Shown piece by piece: positions 6,688 through 15,165 of a DNA stretch of 30,889 bases. The notes beneath the pieces are model-generated. The model searched no databases. It saw nothing but the letters and a program-made list of their open reading frames with translations, and was not told the origin of the DNA. The DNA comes from Treponema sp. (lineage in GTDB: Bacteria; Spirochaetota; Spirochaetia; Treponematales; Breznakiellaceae): NCBI GenBank assembly GCA_031290325.1, contig JAITNU010000099.1, positions 1 to 30,889 on the forward strand, in the 5' to 3' direction. The stretch's first letter is position 1. Every line of letters begins with the position of its first letter. The position numbers were made by a program, and so were the translations under genes.

Positions 6688-7957
6688 TAAAGTGGCCGGG
6701 GTACCGGTTCTTAAATTGGGCAAATGAGGTTTCCGCAGCGCTTTCAAAGACCGCGACCCGGAAATCGCCGTATTCGTTAAAATAAGGGGCCAGAACCGCC
6801 ACATGGAAATGCTGGCGCATACGGGGAGCAGGGCCGATCTCGTTGTTCACCGATGCAAGGTATATATGCCCCGGCTCATCAATGGCCAGGGTATAGAGGA
6901 GGGGATGAATCCCTTCAAAGCTGAAACCGGCATTCAGGAGAAACCCCGGATAGGGTTGGACGGAATTTCCCCCCTTGGTCCGGCGGATGATTATGGAAAA
7001 GGGCCATTGTTGGACCTCAAACTCCTCAAGCTGTCCATACCCAGCGGATCGGAAGGCGGTTCCCACAATGGATGCGAGGTTACGGGTCCAATCAAGGCCG
7101 AAGAAGGGGTCCCTGCTTTTTTCATAGGCATCGCTGAAGGAGGATCCCCGCTTGCCAAAGGGTTCTTTTAAGGGGGCAATGGTCAGGCGCTTCCCGGTCA
7201 AGGGCCGCAGGATGCCGTCCACCATCCATTTGGCAAAGCCCGAGCAGTTCAGCCCCCCCCTCCCTTCCTGCTGGTTCAGGGTATTAATAAAGACATACCG
7301 GCCTTCCTCATCAATAGCCCCGTCATCCTGGAAGCTCAACTCCGGGAGCCGTTTCCGGACCAGGTCCATAAAGGTGCGGAGGTCTTGGTACATCATCGGG
7401 TCAGGATCAAAATACCGGCGGGGAAATTTATTTCCCACTATATTCAGGATCTCTGCTACAGGAACCACCAGGAGCCGTTCAAAGGCAATGGGCAGGGGCA
7501 GGGAATGGACGACGTATGCATCGTAGAGCACCACATCCATGATACACCGGTCCGGGGTAAAAGGACGGAATTGAATATAGGTATTGGGATCGCTCCGCAG
7601 GAAAATTCTGATCCGCCTCATAGTGCCGTCATTTTTCCCGCGGGTCAGAATCCAGGACCCCTGTGCCCAGCCAGGATAGGACCCGTTCCATTCCCTGGCC
7701 AGAATGATCATAAATTCATCCTTTCCCACCTCGGTCCGCACCTGGATCTGGCCTCCGCCGCTCAGGGTATGAATAAAGGATTTCCGGGCAAGCACCTGGA
7801 CAGGGGCCTCGGTAAACCAGAGATCTTTCAGGTCTATCCGCAACGAAGAATCATCCGCTATTTTTCGCGTTGGGAGATCAAGTCCCCTCAGGGGGAGCAG
7901 GAGTCCCAGGAGCAGGAGCACCGCCATGACCCAGCGCCGTAATAATTGCACACCCAT
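6644..7957 (-). CDS. Secreted protein with NlpC/P60-like NCSGF motif
   Basis: The 437-aa product starts with a clear signal peptide (basic MGVQLLRRW, then VMAVLLLLGLLLPL), so it is exported. I do not recognise the whole protein. A central GGLNCSGFAKWMVDGI (Cys238) resembles the catalytic Cys motif of NlpC/P60 and related papain-fold hydrolases (D/NCSGF), and a later RQHFHVAVLAPYF could supply the histidine (His383 or His385). The spacing of about 145 residues between them is longer than in standard NlpC/P60 domains, so the assignment is tentative. The start is ATG 7957; an in-frame TTG at 7978 adds seven residues. It ends 44 bases inside rnc on the opposite strand and appears to be transcribed alone. 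Confidence 0.75.
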   Translation of the reverse strand: MGVQLLRRWVMAVLLLLGLLLPLRGLDLPTRKIADDSSLRIDLKDLWFTEAPVQVLARKSFIHTLSGGGQIQVRTEVGKDEFMIILAREWNGSYPGWAQGSWILTRGKNDGTMRRIRIFLRSDPNTYIQFRPFTPDRCIMDVVLYDAYVVHSLPLPIAFERLLVVPVAEILNIVGNKFPRRYFDPDPMMYQDLRTFMDLVRKRLPELSFQDDGAIDEEGRYVFINTLNQQEGRGGLNCSGFAKWMVDGILRPLTGKRLTIAPLKEPFGKRGSSFSDAYEKSRDPFFGLDWTRNLASIVGTAFRSAGYGQLEEFEVQQWPFSIIIRRTKGGNSVQPYPGFLLNAGFSFEGIHPLLYTLAIDEPGHIYLASVNNEIGPAPRMRQHFHVAVLAPYFNEYGDFRVAVFESAAETSFAQFKNRYPGHFINLVRIPVENDFDP

Positions 7958-8040
7958 ATTCTTTACCAGTATCGGCAAAAACCGGGCATATTGTTAGGGG
8001 GTATTTTCCGCTTGGGCTTTTTTCTAGCTTCAAGTGCCAC

Positions 8041-8071
8041 TTGTTGTAACCCCTGGGATATTATATAATAT
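8041..8071 (+). promoter_or_regulatory. Promoter with palindrome over the -10 box
   Basis: TTGTTG (8041-8046) and TATAAT (8064-8069) are separated by 17 bp. The -10 box lies inside a perfect 14-bp palindrome ATATTATATAATAT (8058-8071), a possible autoregulatory site. The start codon follows about 105 bases later. Confidence 0.5.
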
Positions 8072-8176
8072 ATGTTATAAGGGTATCGTCGAAATTATGA
8101 AGAACTCGCCTTTGAATGTACTGGGCTGCTTACAAAAAAAGGTGAGTGCTGTACTACCTTGTGAAGTGAGACGTCC

Positions 8177-9211
8177 ATGACCGTTAAAGAAATTGCCGAA
8201 CTCGCGGGGGTTTCAATCGGAACTGTTGATAGGGTCCTCTATCGGCGGGGCCGGGTGGCGGCGATAACGAAAGCAAAGATCGAGGCAATCATTGAAGGGC
8301 ACCACTTTACCCCGAATCCAATTGCCCGGCGCTTGAAACGGAACCGAGCCTACCGGTTTTACGCGCTCCTGCCCCAGGGTGATCAGGACTCCGGTTATTG
8401 GGGGCAGGTGTTACAGGGCATCCGGGAAGGCGCCGATGAGATAGTTCCCCTGGGGGTGGAAACGGAAATCATTGAATTTGACCGGTATAATCCCCGGGCC
8501 TTCAGGTCTGCGGCGGAGTTCATCCTGCAAAAAGAACCAGACGGCGTGATCTTTGCGCCTATCATGCCGGATAAAACACGGTTCTTCATTGATGCCATAG
8601 AGGAACGCCATATTCCATACATCTTTCTTGATGCTGATCTTCCCGGAACTCTCCCCTTGTGCGCCATTGGACAGGATTCTTTTCAAGGCGGGTATCTTGC
8701 AGGACGGCTTATGCATCTCTTTGCAGGAACCATAACCAGACCGGTGGCAGTACTGAATGCCCACGGGGAAGATTATCACATTACCCGCCGCAGGGATGGC
8801 TTTCTGCACTATGCGGCGGAACACAATTTCGAAGTGGTGGTGCAGAAATATTCTGATTTTCAGGGAAGCCCCCTATCCGGGGAAGATATAGCGCTCTTTT
8901 TACACCACAATCCTGAGCTGACCGGAGTTTTTATAACTAACTGTTCGGCCCATTGTGTAGCCGAAGTCGCAGAGCCTATCAAAAGCGAGCGGGATTTTTT
9001 TATCATTGGGTATGATCTTATTCCGAAAAATTACACTTTGTTAAAAGCAGGGCTGATTGACGCGATTATTTCCCAGCGCCCTGAAGAACAGGGCCGCCGT
9101 GCCCTTGAGGATTTATACCGGCACATCGTGTTAGTCCGCCCGGTCGTATCGAAGGTGACGATTCCCCTGGATGTGTATATTAAAGAAAATATCCCCCCTG
9201 AACACCGGTGA
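8177..9211 (+). CDS. LacI-family transcriptional regulator, sugar-binding type
   Basis: The 344-aa protein begins with a LacI helix-turn-helix (MTVKEIAELAGVSIGTVDRVLYRRGRV). It has VDRVL where classical repressors have VSRVL, as in the LacI subgroup whose effector domain resembles ribose/xylose binding proteins. The effector domain contains DGVIFAPIMPDKTRF, GQDSFQGGYLAGRLM and IIGYDLIPKNYTLLKAG, typical of the Peripla_BP_4 type. It is tail-to-tail with the nucleoside-type ABC operon, ending 8 bases from it, and separate from the sugar operon at 14.3 kb. Either operon could be its target; no matching operator could be assigned. Confidence 0.85.
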   Translation: MTVKEIAELAGVSIGTVDRVLYRRGRVAAITKAKIEAIIEGHHFTPNPIARRLKRNRAYRFYALLPQGDQDSGYWGQVLQGIREGADEIVPLGVETEIIEFDRYNPRAFRSAAEFILQKEPDGVIFAPIMPDKTRFFIDAIEERHIPYIFLDADLPGTLPLCAIGQDSFQGGYLAGRLMHLFAGTITRPVAVLNAHGEDYHITRRRDGFLHYAAEHNFEVVVQKYSDFQGSPLSGEDIALFLHHNPELTGVFITNCSAHCVAEVAEPIKSERDFFIIGYDLIPKNYTLLKAGLIDAIISQRPEEQGRRALEDLYRHIVLVRPVVSKVTIPLDVYIKENIPPEHR

Positions 9212-9219
9212 ACGAGGGG

Positions 9220-10134
9220 TTAACGCTTGCCCTTATCGTAGGGCTGTCCTGAGGCACGAGGCGCATAATCCTTCCCGCTGAAAATCACCAGGGTTACCAG
9301 GGTGATAACGTAGGGCAGGACATTGAAGAATTCTGAGGGGAGGAACTGCAAGCCCTTGATGTTGGTGATATTGACTGCCAGGGCCGATGAAACCCCGAAA
9401 AGGAAAGACGAACCGAGGATACCCAGGGGAAGCCAGCGCCCAAAGGACAGCGCTGCCAGGGCGATGAAGCCCTTCCCGTTAATCGTCGTAACCGTGTACT
9501 GGATATCCTGGGTTAAGACGATGCACCCGCCGGCAAGACCTGCCAGGGCGCCGGAAATGAGCACCGCGATGTACCGGATTTTGAGGACATTCACCCCGGC
9601 AGAGGCAAGGGCCTGGGGATGTTCTCCGGCGGCCCGGAGCCGTAGTCCCCAGGGCCGCTTGTAGAGCACAAACCAGCTCAGAACCAGGATGCAGAGGGCG
9701 ATCCAGACCGTGGGATAGATACCTCCAGGCCCAGGCATCATCCCCAGTTTGGGGTTCATGGTCCGGTCCATGCGGAAGATAAGCTGGCAGAAGAAGACGG
9801 TAACTCCGGTGGAAAGGAGGTTGATCCCAGTGCCGGAAATCACCTGATCCGCCTGGAGGGTTATGGACGCGAAGGCATGGATGAGGGAAAAGAGACAGCC
9901 CCCGCAGGCGGCGAGGAACAGGGCCAGGGGTATGGAAAAACCAACGGTGTTTTCCAAGAGCACATGGGTGGTCGCTGCCGTCATGGCGCCGATGGCCATA
10001 AGCCCTTCCAGGGCGATGTTCACCACCCCGGCCCGTTCACTGATCATGCCCCCCACAGCGGCGATCAAAATTGGCGCCACAATCATGAGGGTCGAAGGAA
10101 CCATAGTGGCGATGGATTGAAAAAAAGCGTTCAT
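9220..10134 (-). CDS. ABC transporter permease, nucleoside type (NupQ-like)
   Basis: The 304-aa membrane protein belongs to the BPD_transp_2/RbsC-like permeases of Bmp-type importers. It has the conserved MISERAGVVNIALEGLM near residue 30, about eight hydrophobic helices, and GRWLPLGILGSSFLFG towards the end. With the preceding permease it would form the channel for a nucleoside or similar compound. Its start overlaps the stop of the upstream permease as ATGA, so the two are translationally coupled. It is the last gene of the four-gene operon. Confidence 0.9.
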   Translation of the reverse strand: MNAFFQSIATMVPSTLMIVAPILIAAVGGMISERAGVVNIALEGLMAIGAMTAATTHVLLENTVGFSIPLALFLAACGGCLFSLIHAFASITLQADQVISGTGINLLSTGVTVFFCQLIFRMDRTMNPKLGMMPGPGGIYPTVWIALCILVLSWFVLYKRPWGLRLRAAGEHPQALASAGVNVLKIRYIAVLISGALAGLAGGCIVLTQDIQYTVTTINGKGFIALAALSFGRWLPLGILGSSFLFGVSSALAVNITNIKGLQFLPSEFFNVLPYVITLVTLVIFSGKDYAPRASGQPYDKGKR

Positions 10135-11261
10135 ACTGAAATGTTCCCTTTTCGGGCTTTTTCTTTCATTTGCCAGTCAACGATGATCCGCACCCCCGCC
10201 CGCAGGGATATGAAGACCACCACCAGGCCCATGATAATTGACGTTATTTCCTTGGGGATCTGCCGGGACTGCATCAAGGGCTGGGCGGACTTGAGCATCC
10301 CAAAGAGCAGCCCCGCAAGGGCGGTTCCCCAGGCCGTGCTGTTCCCCACCAGGGCCACTGCAATGCCGTCAAAGCCGTACCCGTCCTGGACCGCCAGGAC
10401 CCGGCCTGCGGAAAAGGACCCCAGGGACACGATGGCCCCTGCAAGACCGGCAAAGGCCCCGGAGATGGCCATGGCGCAGGTAATGCTGGTGTTGACGCTG
10501 ATGCCCCCGTACTTCGCCGCATCCTTGTTGAGCCCCGTGGCCCGCAGGGAATACCCAAGCCGGGTTTTTCCCATGATGATCCAGAAAAAGAATATTGCCG
10601 CGATAGTTAAATAGAGACCGTAATTCAGCCGGGAACCATTGGTGATTGATTCCAGGAAGGGGCTTGCAAGCCGGACCGTCCTGGGAAACGGCGGGGTCTG
10701 GAAGGTATTGGCACCGGGAATCCCCATGGTTAAGTACCGGGAAGTATACTGGGCAATGTAGTTCATCATAATGGTGGCGACTACTTCGGATACGTTAAAC
10801 CGGGCCTTGAAAAAGCCGACAATGCCGCCCCAGACCGCTCCTGCCAGGATCGCCGCAAGCACGGCCAAGACCCAGTGGAGCACCGAAACCGGAGGACCGT
10901 AAAAAGCCACAAACTGGGCGGCGGTGATGCCCGCCACATACTGACCCTCGGCGCCGATATTGAACAGCCCGGTCCGTGCGGCAAAGGCCATAGAAAAACC
11001 GCAGAGGATGAGAGGCATGGAAGCGACAAGCCATTCCCCGATATACCGCACGTTTTGGGTACCCCGCCGTAAATCCCAGCCGGAAACAACCTGCAGGATC
11101 GCCTGGTACATGCCCCCGGGATTACGGCCAACGATCAGGATCAACACCGTACCCACCAGAAACCCCAGGATCACCACTGCCACCGAAATCATGGCATCCG
11201 AACCGATGAAGGCTTCGAGGATCCGTTCCCGGATAGCCGTATTGTGGCTACTTTTAGGCAT
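10131..11261 (-). CDS. ABC transporter permease, nucleoside type (NupP-like)
   Basis: The 376-aa permease is the larger partner of the Bmp-type importer. After a short cytoplasmic start it has a first helix (ISVAVVILGFLVGTVLILIVG), the family motif GLFNIGAEGQYVAGI, and EVVATIMMNYIAQY followed by further helices. ATG 11261 was chosen because AAGGAGG lies just before it; a longer reading from 11285 adds eight residues. The start overlaps the end of the ATPase gene by 8 bases, implying coupled translation. Confidence 0.9.
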   Translation of the reverse strand: MPKSSHNTAIRERILEAFIGSDAMISVAVVILGFLVGTVLILIVGRNPGGMYQAILQVVSGWDLRRGTQNVRYIGEWLVASMPLILCGFSMAFAARTGLFNIGAEGQYVAGITAAQFVAFYGPPVSVLHWVLAVLAAILAGAVWGGIVGFFKARFNVSEVVATIMMNYIAQYTSRYLTMGIPGANTFQTPPFPRTVRLASPFLESITNGSRLNYGLYLTIAAIFFFWIIMGKTRLGYSLRATGLNKDAAKYGGISVNTSITCAMAISGAFAGLAGAIVSLGSFSAGRVLAVQDGYGFDGIAVALVGNSTAWGTALAGLLFGMLKSAQPLMQSRQIPKEITSIIMGLVVVFISLRAGVRIIVDWQMKEKARKGNISV

Positions 11262-12795
11262 ATCCACCTCCTTCGGCAGGGGCAATCCCCGCCATCATGG
11301 CGCCAATGCGCCGCTCGTCTGCTGCTTCCGCCGGAACAACCCCCACCACCGAGCCTTTGGAAACCGCCGCGATACGGTCGCAAAGCCCCAGGATTTCATC
11401 CAGCTCAAAAGACACCAGGAGCACTGCCCGGCCCTTATCCCGTTCCTCCACAATGCGCCGGTGTATGTATTCAATGGCCCCCACATCGAGACCCCTGGTC
11501 GGCTGGGAGACGATCAACAGGTCCGGGGACAGATCGAGTTCCCGTGCAATGATCACCTTCTGCTGGTTGCCCCCGGACATGGACTTGGCGAGGGTTGCGG
11601 TCCCGCTGCCGGCACGAATATCAAACTCCTTGATTAAGTGTTCCGCGTGTTTAACAATAACAGGGAAATGCAGGAACCCGAGGAGGTTTGAATAGGGTTC
11701 CTTCTGGTAATTCTTCAGGATGAGGTTTTCATCCAGCCTGAAGTCCAGCACCAGCCCATACTTATGCCGGTCTTCAGGTACAAGGCCCATGCCCCGCTCG
11801 TTTCGGCGATGAATGCTCTCACGGGCAATATCCTTCCCTTTAAGGAGGATCCGCCCTGCCTTGACCGGCAGCAGCCCTGAAATGGCGGCCACCAGTTCCG
11901 ATTGCCCATTGCCGTCCACCCCGGCCACGCCCACCACCTCGCCGGATCGCACCTCCAGGGACAGATCCCGCACTGCAGGAACCCCCTTGGAACCGAGGAC
12001 CGTGAGCTTGTCAATCTTGAGGATCAGTTCCCCCGGGGTAGCAGGCCGCTTATCAATGCGGAAACTCACCGCCCGGCCCACCATCTTTTCCGCGAGTTCA
12101 TGTTCATCCGCGTCTTGTACCAGGACCGTGTCGATGTATTTCCCCCGGCGCAGTACCGTACACCGGTCAGCGGCAGCCTTAATTTCCTTTAACTTATGGG
12201 TAATAAAGACGATAGTCTTCCCTTCAGCCTTGAGACGGCGGAATATGGCCAGAAGCTCATCGATCTCCTGGGGGGTGAGGACTGCGGTAGGTTCATCAAA
12301 GATGAGGATATCCGCGTCGCGGTAGAGGATTTTGAGGATCTCCACCCGCTGCTGCATCCCCACGGTGATGTTCTCGATCCGGGCTTTGGGGTCTACTGCA
12401 AGCCCGTAGGTTTCTGAGAGGCCCGCCACCCGTGCTTCCGCAGTTCTGAGGTCCAGATTCCCCCACTTATTATGAGATTCAAGGCCCAGGACGATGTTTT
12501 CGGTAACCGTAAAGTTGTGAACCAGCTTAAAATGCTGATGGACCATACCGATCTTGAGGGCCGTGGCATCATTGGGGCTGCGAATCCTGACTTCCCGGCC
12601 CCGAATCTTGATGACACCCCCATCAGGTTCGTAGAGGCCGAACAAAATGGACATGAGGGTCGATTTGCCGGCGCCGTTTTCCCCCAACAAGGCGTGGATC
12701 TCACCCTGGTCCACCCTGAACTGAATCCGGTCATTGGCGATAATCCCCGGAAATATTTTTGTAATATCCAGCATTTCAATCGCAGGAGGCGTCAT
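11254..12795 (-). CDS. ABC transporter ATP-binding protein, double domain (NupO-like)
   Basis: The 513-aa protein contains two ABC ATPase domains in one chain, as in RbsA/NupO. Domain 1 has a standard Walker A (GENGAGKST, about residue 38), signature region VGMQQRVEIL and Walker B ILIFDEPTAVL. Domain 2 has a degenerate Walker A (GVDGNGQSEL), a good signature (MSGGNQQKVIIAREL) and LLIVSQPTRGLD where Asp/Glu of Walker B is altered, as is usual in the second half of this family. It powers import by the two permeases downstream. Start: AAGGATG site before ATG 12795. An 86-base gap with a strong stem separates it from the binding-protein gene. Confidence 0.93.
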   Translation of the reverse strand: MTPPAIEMLDITKIFPGIIANDRIQFRVDQGEIHALLGENGAGKSTLMSILFGLYEPDGGVIKIRGREVRIRSPNDATALKIGMVHQHFKLVHNFTVTENIVLGLESHNKWGNLDLRTAEARVAGLSETYGLAVDPKARIENITVGMQQRVEILKILYRDADILIFDEPTAVLTPQEIDELLAIFRRLKAEGKTIVFITHKLKEIKAAADRCTVLRRGKYIDTVLVQDADEHELAEKMVGRAVSFRIDKRPATPGELILKIDKLTVLGSKGVPAVRDLSLEVRSGEVVGVAGVDGNGQSELVAAISGLLPVKAGRILLKGKDIARESIHRRNERGMGLVPEDRHKYGLVLDFRLDENLILKNYQKEPYSNLLGFLHFPVIVKHAEHLIKEFDIRAGSGTATLAKSMSGGNQQKVIIARELDLSPDLLIVSQPTRGLDVGAIEYIHRRIVEERDKGRAVLLVSFELDEILGLCDRIAAVSKGSVVGVVPAEAADERRIGAMMAGIAPAEGGGYA

Positions 12796-12825
12796 AATAC
12801 ATCCTTATACAGAACCGTGCGGGAA

Positions 12826-12873
12826 GGGGGCGGCGCCTGGGACCGTACAAATCGCGCCCTTTGGTCCACCCCC
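12826..12873 (-). promoter_or_regulatory. Intercistronic stem between binding protein and ATPase genes
   Basis: In the gap between the two genes, GGGGG (12826-12830) pairs with CCCCC (12869-12873) and TGGGACC (12838-12844) with GGTCCA (12863-12868). No U-run follows on the minus strand, so it is more likely an mRNA-stabilising or partial attenuating stem than a full terminator. It would allow more binding protein than transporter to be made. Confidence 0.45.
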
Positions 12874-12881
12874 TCAATACG

Positions 12882-14006
12882 CTAATCGTCCACAGCTTTC
12901 AGGTCTTGGGGAAAACCGGGAATCTGCCTGGCTGCCGCGTTAGTGGCGGCAACCGTAATCTGACCGGATACGATCTGCTGTTTAGCCTGTTCAATCTGAG
13001 CGATGATATCCTGGGTCATGGCGGCATTAGTCGTGGAATACCCCACCCCTGCGGCCTTCATGTCCAGAGTTACCACTTCCCCCTTGAAAGTCTTGTTCTT
13101 TACCGCGTTAAGGCCATAGGTAAGGCTGGGTTCAACCAGCTTTAACATGGAGGTGAGGACCGCTGATTCAGTGTCTGTATACCGGCCTTCCTCATACTGA
13201 TCCGAATCAACCCCGATGGCCCAGAAGTTCTTGCCCTGAATCCGGTATTCCTTGGCCTGGGCAATAGTACCGTTCCCGCTGCCCCCGGCGGCGGAATAGA
13301 TGGCGTAGACCCCCGAATCATACCAGGCCTTGGCCTGGGTCTTGGCAAGCCCCGGCTCGCCCCAACTATTGACGTAATAATCAAGGAACTGGGCATCGGG
13401 CAGCACCGCAAGCACCCCCTGGATAAAGCCCACCTCAAACTTGGTGATCGTCGCCCCGGGAACGCCGCCGATGAAGCCGAATTTGGGCTGCTCAATACCA
13501 TCGGCCCTGGCCTTGAGTGCCGTGGCCACACCCACGAGGTATGAACCTTCATGCTCGGCGAAGACCACATTCAAGACATTGGGAAGATCCACCCAATCCA
13601 CATCGACGATCATGTAATTCTGATTCGGATTGTCCTTGGCGACCTCGGTTAAGGCATCGGCAAAGGTAAATCCCGTGGTAACGATGAGGTCGTACTGCTC
13701 ATCAGTGGCCTGCCGGATAATGGGAATGAACATATCCTGGGTTTCGGCGGTAACCACATCGTAGGCCGTGCCCCGCTGCCGGGTATTTTGCCAGGTATCA
13801 CCGTAAAACTCCAGGATACCCCGCCAGGTCGCGGCATTGAAGGACTTATCGTCAATACCCGTGGCATCAGTTAAGAGCCGCACCGTAATACCCGCTTCAC
13901 TGGGCGCGGCGGACACCGCCCCGCTTTTCTGTTTGGTACACCCCGTAACCACCAAAGCCGCCGTGATTATCCCCGCCATAACCACACAAAACAAAACCTT
14001 CTTCAT
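12882..14006 (-). CDS. Bmp-family substrate-binding lipoprotein
   Basis: The 374-aa lipoprotein has signal sequence MKKVLFCVVMAGIITAALVV and lipobox VTGC (Cys23). The mature part follows the basic membrane protein/PnrA/NupN family: TDATGIDDKSFNAATWRGI, DLIVTTGFTFADAL, FGFIGGVPGATITKFEVGF and FWAIGVDSDQYEEGRY. Treponema pallidum PnrA (TmpC), a purine-nucleoside receptor, belongs to this family, so nucleosides are the likely ligand. The start 14006 follows GGAGG; the longest frame adds 51 residues that lie in the operator region. It is the first gene of the four-gene import operon. Confidence 0.93.
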   Translation of the reverse strand: MKKVLFCVVMAGIITAALVVTGCTKQKSGAVSAAPSEAGITVRLLTDATGIDDKSFNAATWRGILEFYGDTWQNTRQRGTAYDVVTAETQDMFIPIIRQATDEQYDLIVTTGFTFADALTEVAKDNPNQNYMIVDVDWVDLPNVLNVVFAEHEGSYLVGVATALKARADGIEQPKFGFIGGVPGATITKFEVGFIQGVLAVLPDAQFLDYYVNSWGEPGLAKTQAKAWYDSGVYAIYSAAGGSGNGTIAQAKEYRIQGKNFWAIGVDSDQYEEGRYTDTESAVLTSMLKLVEPSLTYGLNAVKNKTFKGEVVTLDMKAAGVGYSTTNAAMTQDIIAQIEQAKQQIVSGQITVAATNAAARQIPGFPQDLKAVDD

Positions 14007-14031
14007 CAATATCCCTCCTAAGATTAGCCGT

Positions 14032-14077
14032 GTATCATGGATTTGGCGTAATTTCGTGATACAGCACACCGTGATAC
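14032..14077. promoter_or_regulatory. Repeated GTGATAC boxes (putative operator array)
   Basis: CGTGATAC occurs twice in the same orientation (14055-14062 and 14070-14077), 15 bp apart, and a related inverted copy GTATCATG lies at 14032-14039. On the minus strand they occupy the leader just downstream of the predicted transcription start of the Bmp operon, a suitable place for a repressor. Confidence 0.45.
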
Positions 14078-14091
14078 GTTTGTATGATCCC

Positions 14092-14120
14092 AGCATACTA
14101 TCCAGGGAAGGGGAATTCAA
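14092..14120 (-). promoter_or_regulatory. Promoter of the Bmp-type ABC operon
   Basis: On the minus strand, TTGAAT (14120-14115) and TATGCT (14097-14092) are separated by 17 bp, about 85 bases upstream of the lipoprotein start. Confidence 0.5.
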
Positions 14121-14232
14121 GAGGCCCCCGGGATACCAGAAGATTTTCAGGCAGATCAACTTCCCGGAGGGCGGCTAAGTCTGGATCGTTCAGGCAATGT
14201 GAGCTTATATCTCTTTATCGAAATTTGATTTG

Positions 14233-14261
14233 TTGACAACCAGATAAGATCATAGTACCAT
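14233..14261 (+). promoter_or_regulatory. Promoter of the sugar ABC/alpha-xylosidase operon
   Basis: TTGACA (14233-14238) and TACCAT (14256-14261) are separated by 17 bp, 22 bases before the GTG start. The -10 box is weak, which may mean that activation or relief of repression is needed. Confidence 0.5.
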
Positions 14262-14283
14262 AATACGAAATGGGAGGGGTGCT

Positions 14284-15156
14284 GTGAAAAAAAAGGTGAT
14301 TGATACCATTGAATCAGTTGTATATACGATTCCTGCCATGCTCCTGGTGACCATTGTCATCTATGTTCCCTTTGTTTTGAGCGGTTATTATTCTTTTACC
14401 CGGTGGAACGGAATCGCCCGAAGCCCTGAGTTTATCGGGATTGGGAATTTTAAGGCGATCTTCACTGCTGGTGGGGATTTCTTCAAATCCCTGGCGTTCA
14501 CCACAAAGTACACAGTCCTGTTCATGCTTGGTACTAATGTGATTGCCCTGATCCTGGCCATAGCCCTGGTGAAGAAGTTCCGGTTGGCCCATGTGATGCG
14601 GGGTATTTTTTTCATCCCCTATATTATGAGCATGACCATCGTGGGCTTTATCTGGCGCTTTATCTTTTCATCGGGGTTCAATACGTTTTATGCCATGACC
14701 GGATGGGGCTTTTTTAACTGGAGCTGGCTCGGTACACCGGCTCTCGCCTTTTATTCGGTAGTCGCCGTCGGTATCTGGCAATCCCTGGGGTTCTACATTG
14801 TCCTCTATATCGCGGGCCTTGAGGCCATGCCCCAGGACGTCCTGGAGGCGGCCATTGTGGATGGCGCCACAGGGCTTATCAAGCTGGTGCGGGTCATCCT
14901 GCCCCTGCTCATGCCCTCCATTGCCACCTGTATGTTCATGTCCCTGACCAACGCCCTCAAGGTCTTTGATATTATCCTTGCCCTCACCAAAGGCGGACCT
15001 GGGGGATCAACGTACAGCGTTACCCTTACTATATACCGGGACGCGTTCCAGAATAACCAGTATGGATTCGGCTCTGCAGAATCCCTGGTCTTTTTTATCA
15101 TTGTCCTGGGGCTTACTCAGATTGTGCTGCGGATGTTCCGCAGTGATGACTTGTAG
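14284..15156 (+). CDS. Sugar ABC transporter permease (MalF/UgpA type)
   Basis: The 290-aa protein has six hydrophobic helices, the first at about residues 15-35, and the MalF-type EAA loop (EAAIVDGATGLIKLVRVILPLLMPS) at about residues 192-216, which contacts the ATPase. The start is GTG, preceded by GGGAGGGG. It is the first gene of the operon, and the second permease starts 9 bases after its stop. Together the two would form the pore of a carbohydrate uptake transporter (CUT1). Confidence 0.92.
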   Translation: MKKKVIDTIESVVYTIPAMLLVTIVIYVPFVLSGYYSFTRWNGIARSPEFIGIGNFKAIFTAGGDFFKSLAFTTKYTVLFMLGTNVIALILAIALVKKFRLAHVMRGIFFIPYIMSMTIVGFIWRFIFSSGFNTFYAMTGWGFFNWSWLGTPALAFYSVVAVGIWQSLGFYIVLYIAGLEAMPQDVLEAAIVDGATGLIKLVRVILPLLMPSIATCMFMSLTNALKVFDIILALTKGGPGGSTYSVTLTIYRDAFQNNQYGFGSAESLVFFIIVLGLTQIVLRMFRSDDL

Positions 15157-15165
15157 GGGGGAACG

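Noticed and set aside
9877..10614. 245-aa plus-strand open frame opposite the permease genes
   Set aside because: Shadow of the two minus-strand permeases, which have clear family motifs.
11813..12325. 170-aa plus-strand open frame opposite the ATPase gene
   Set aside because: Shadow frame, Ser/Arg-rich; the minus-strand ABC motifs are unmistakable.
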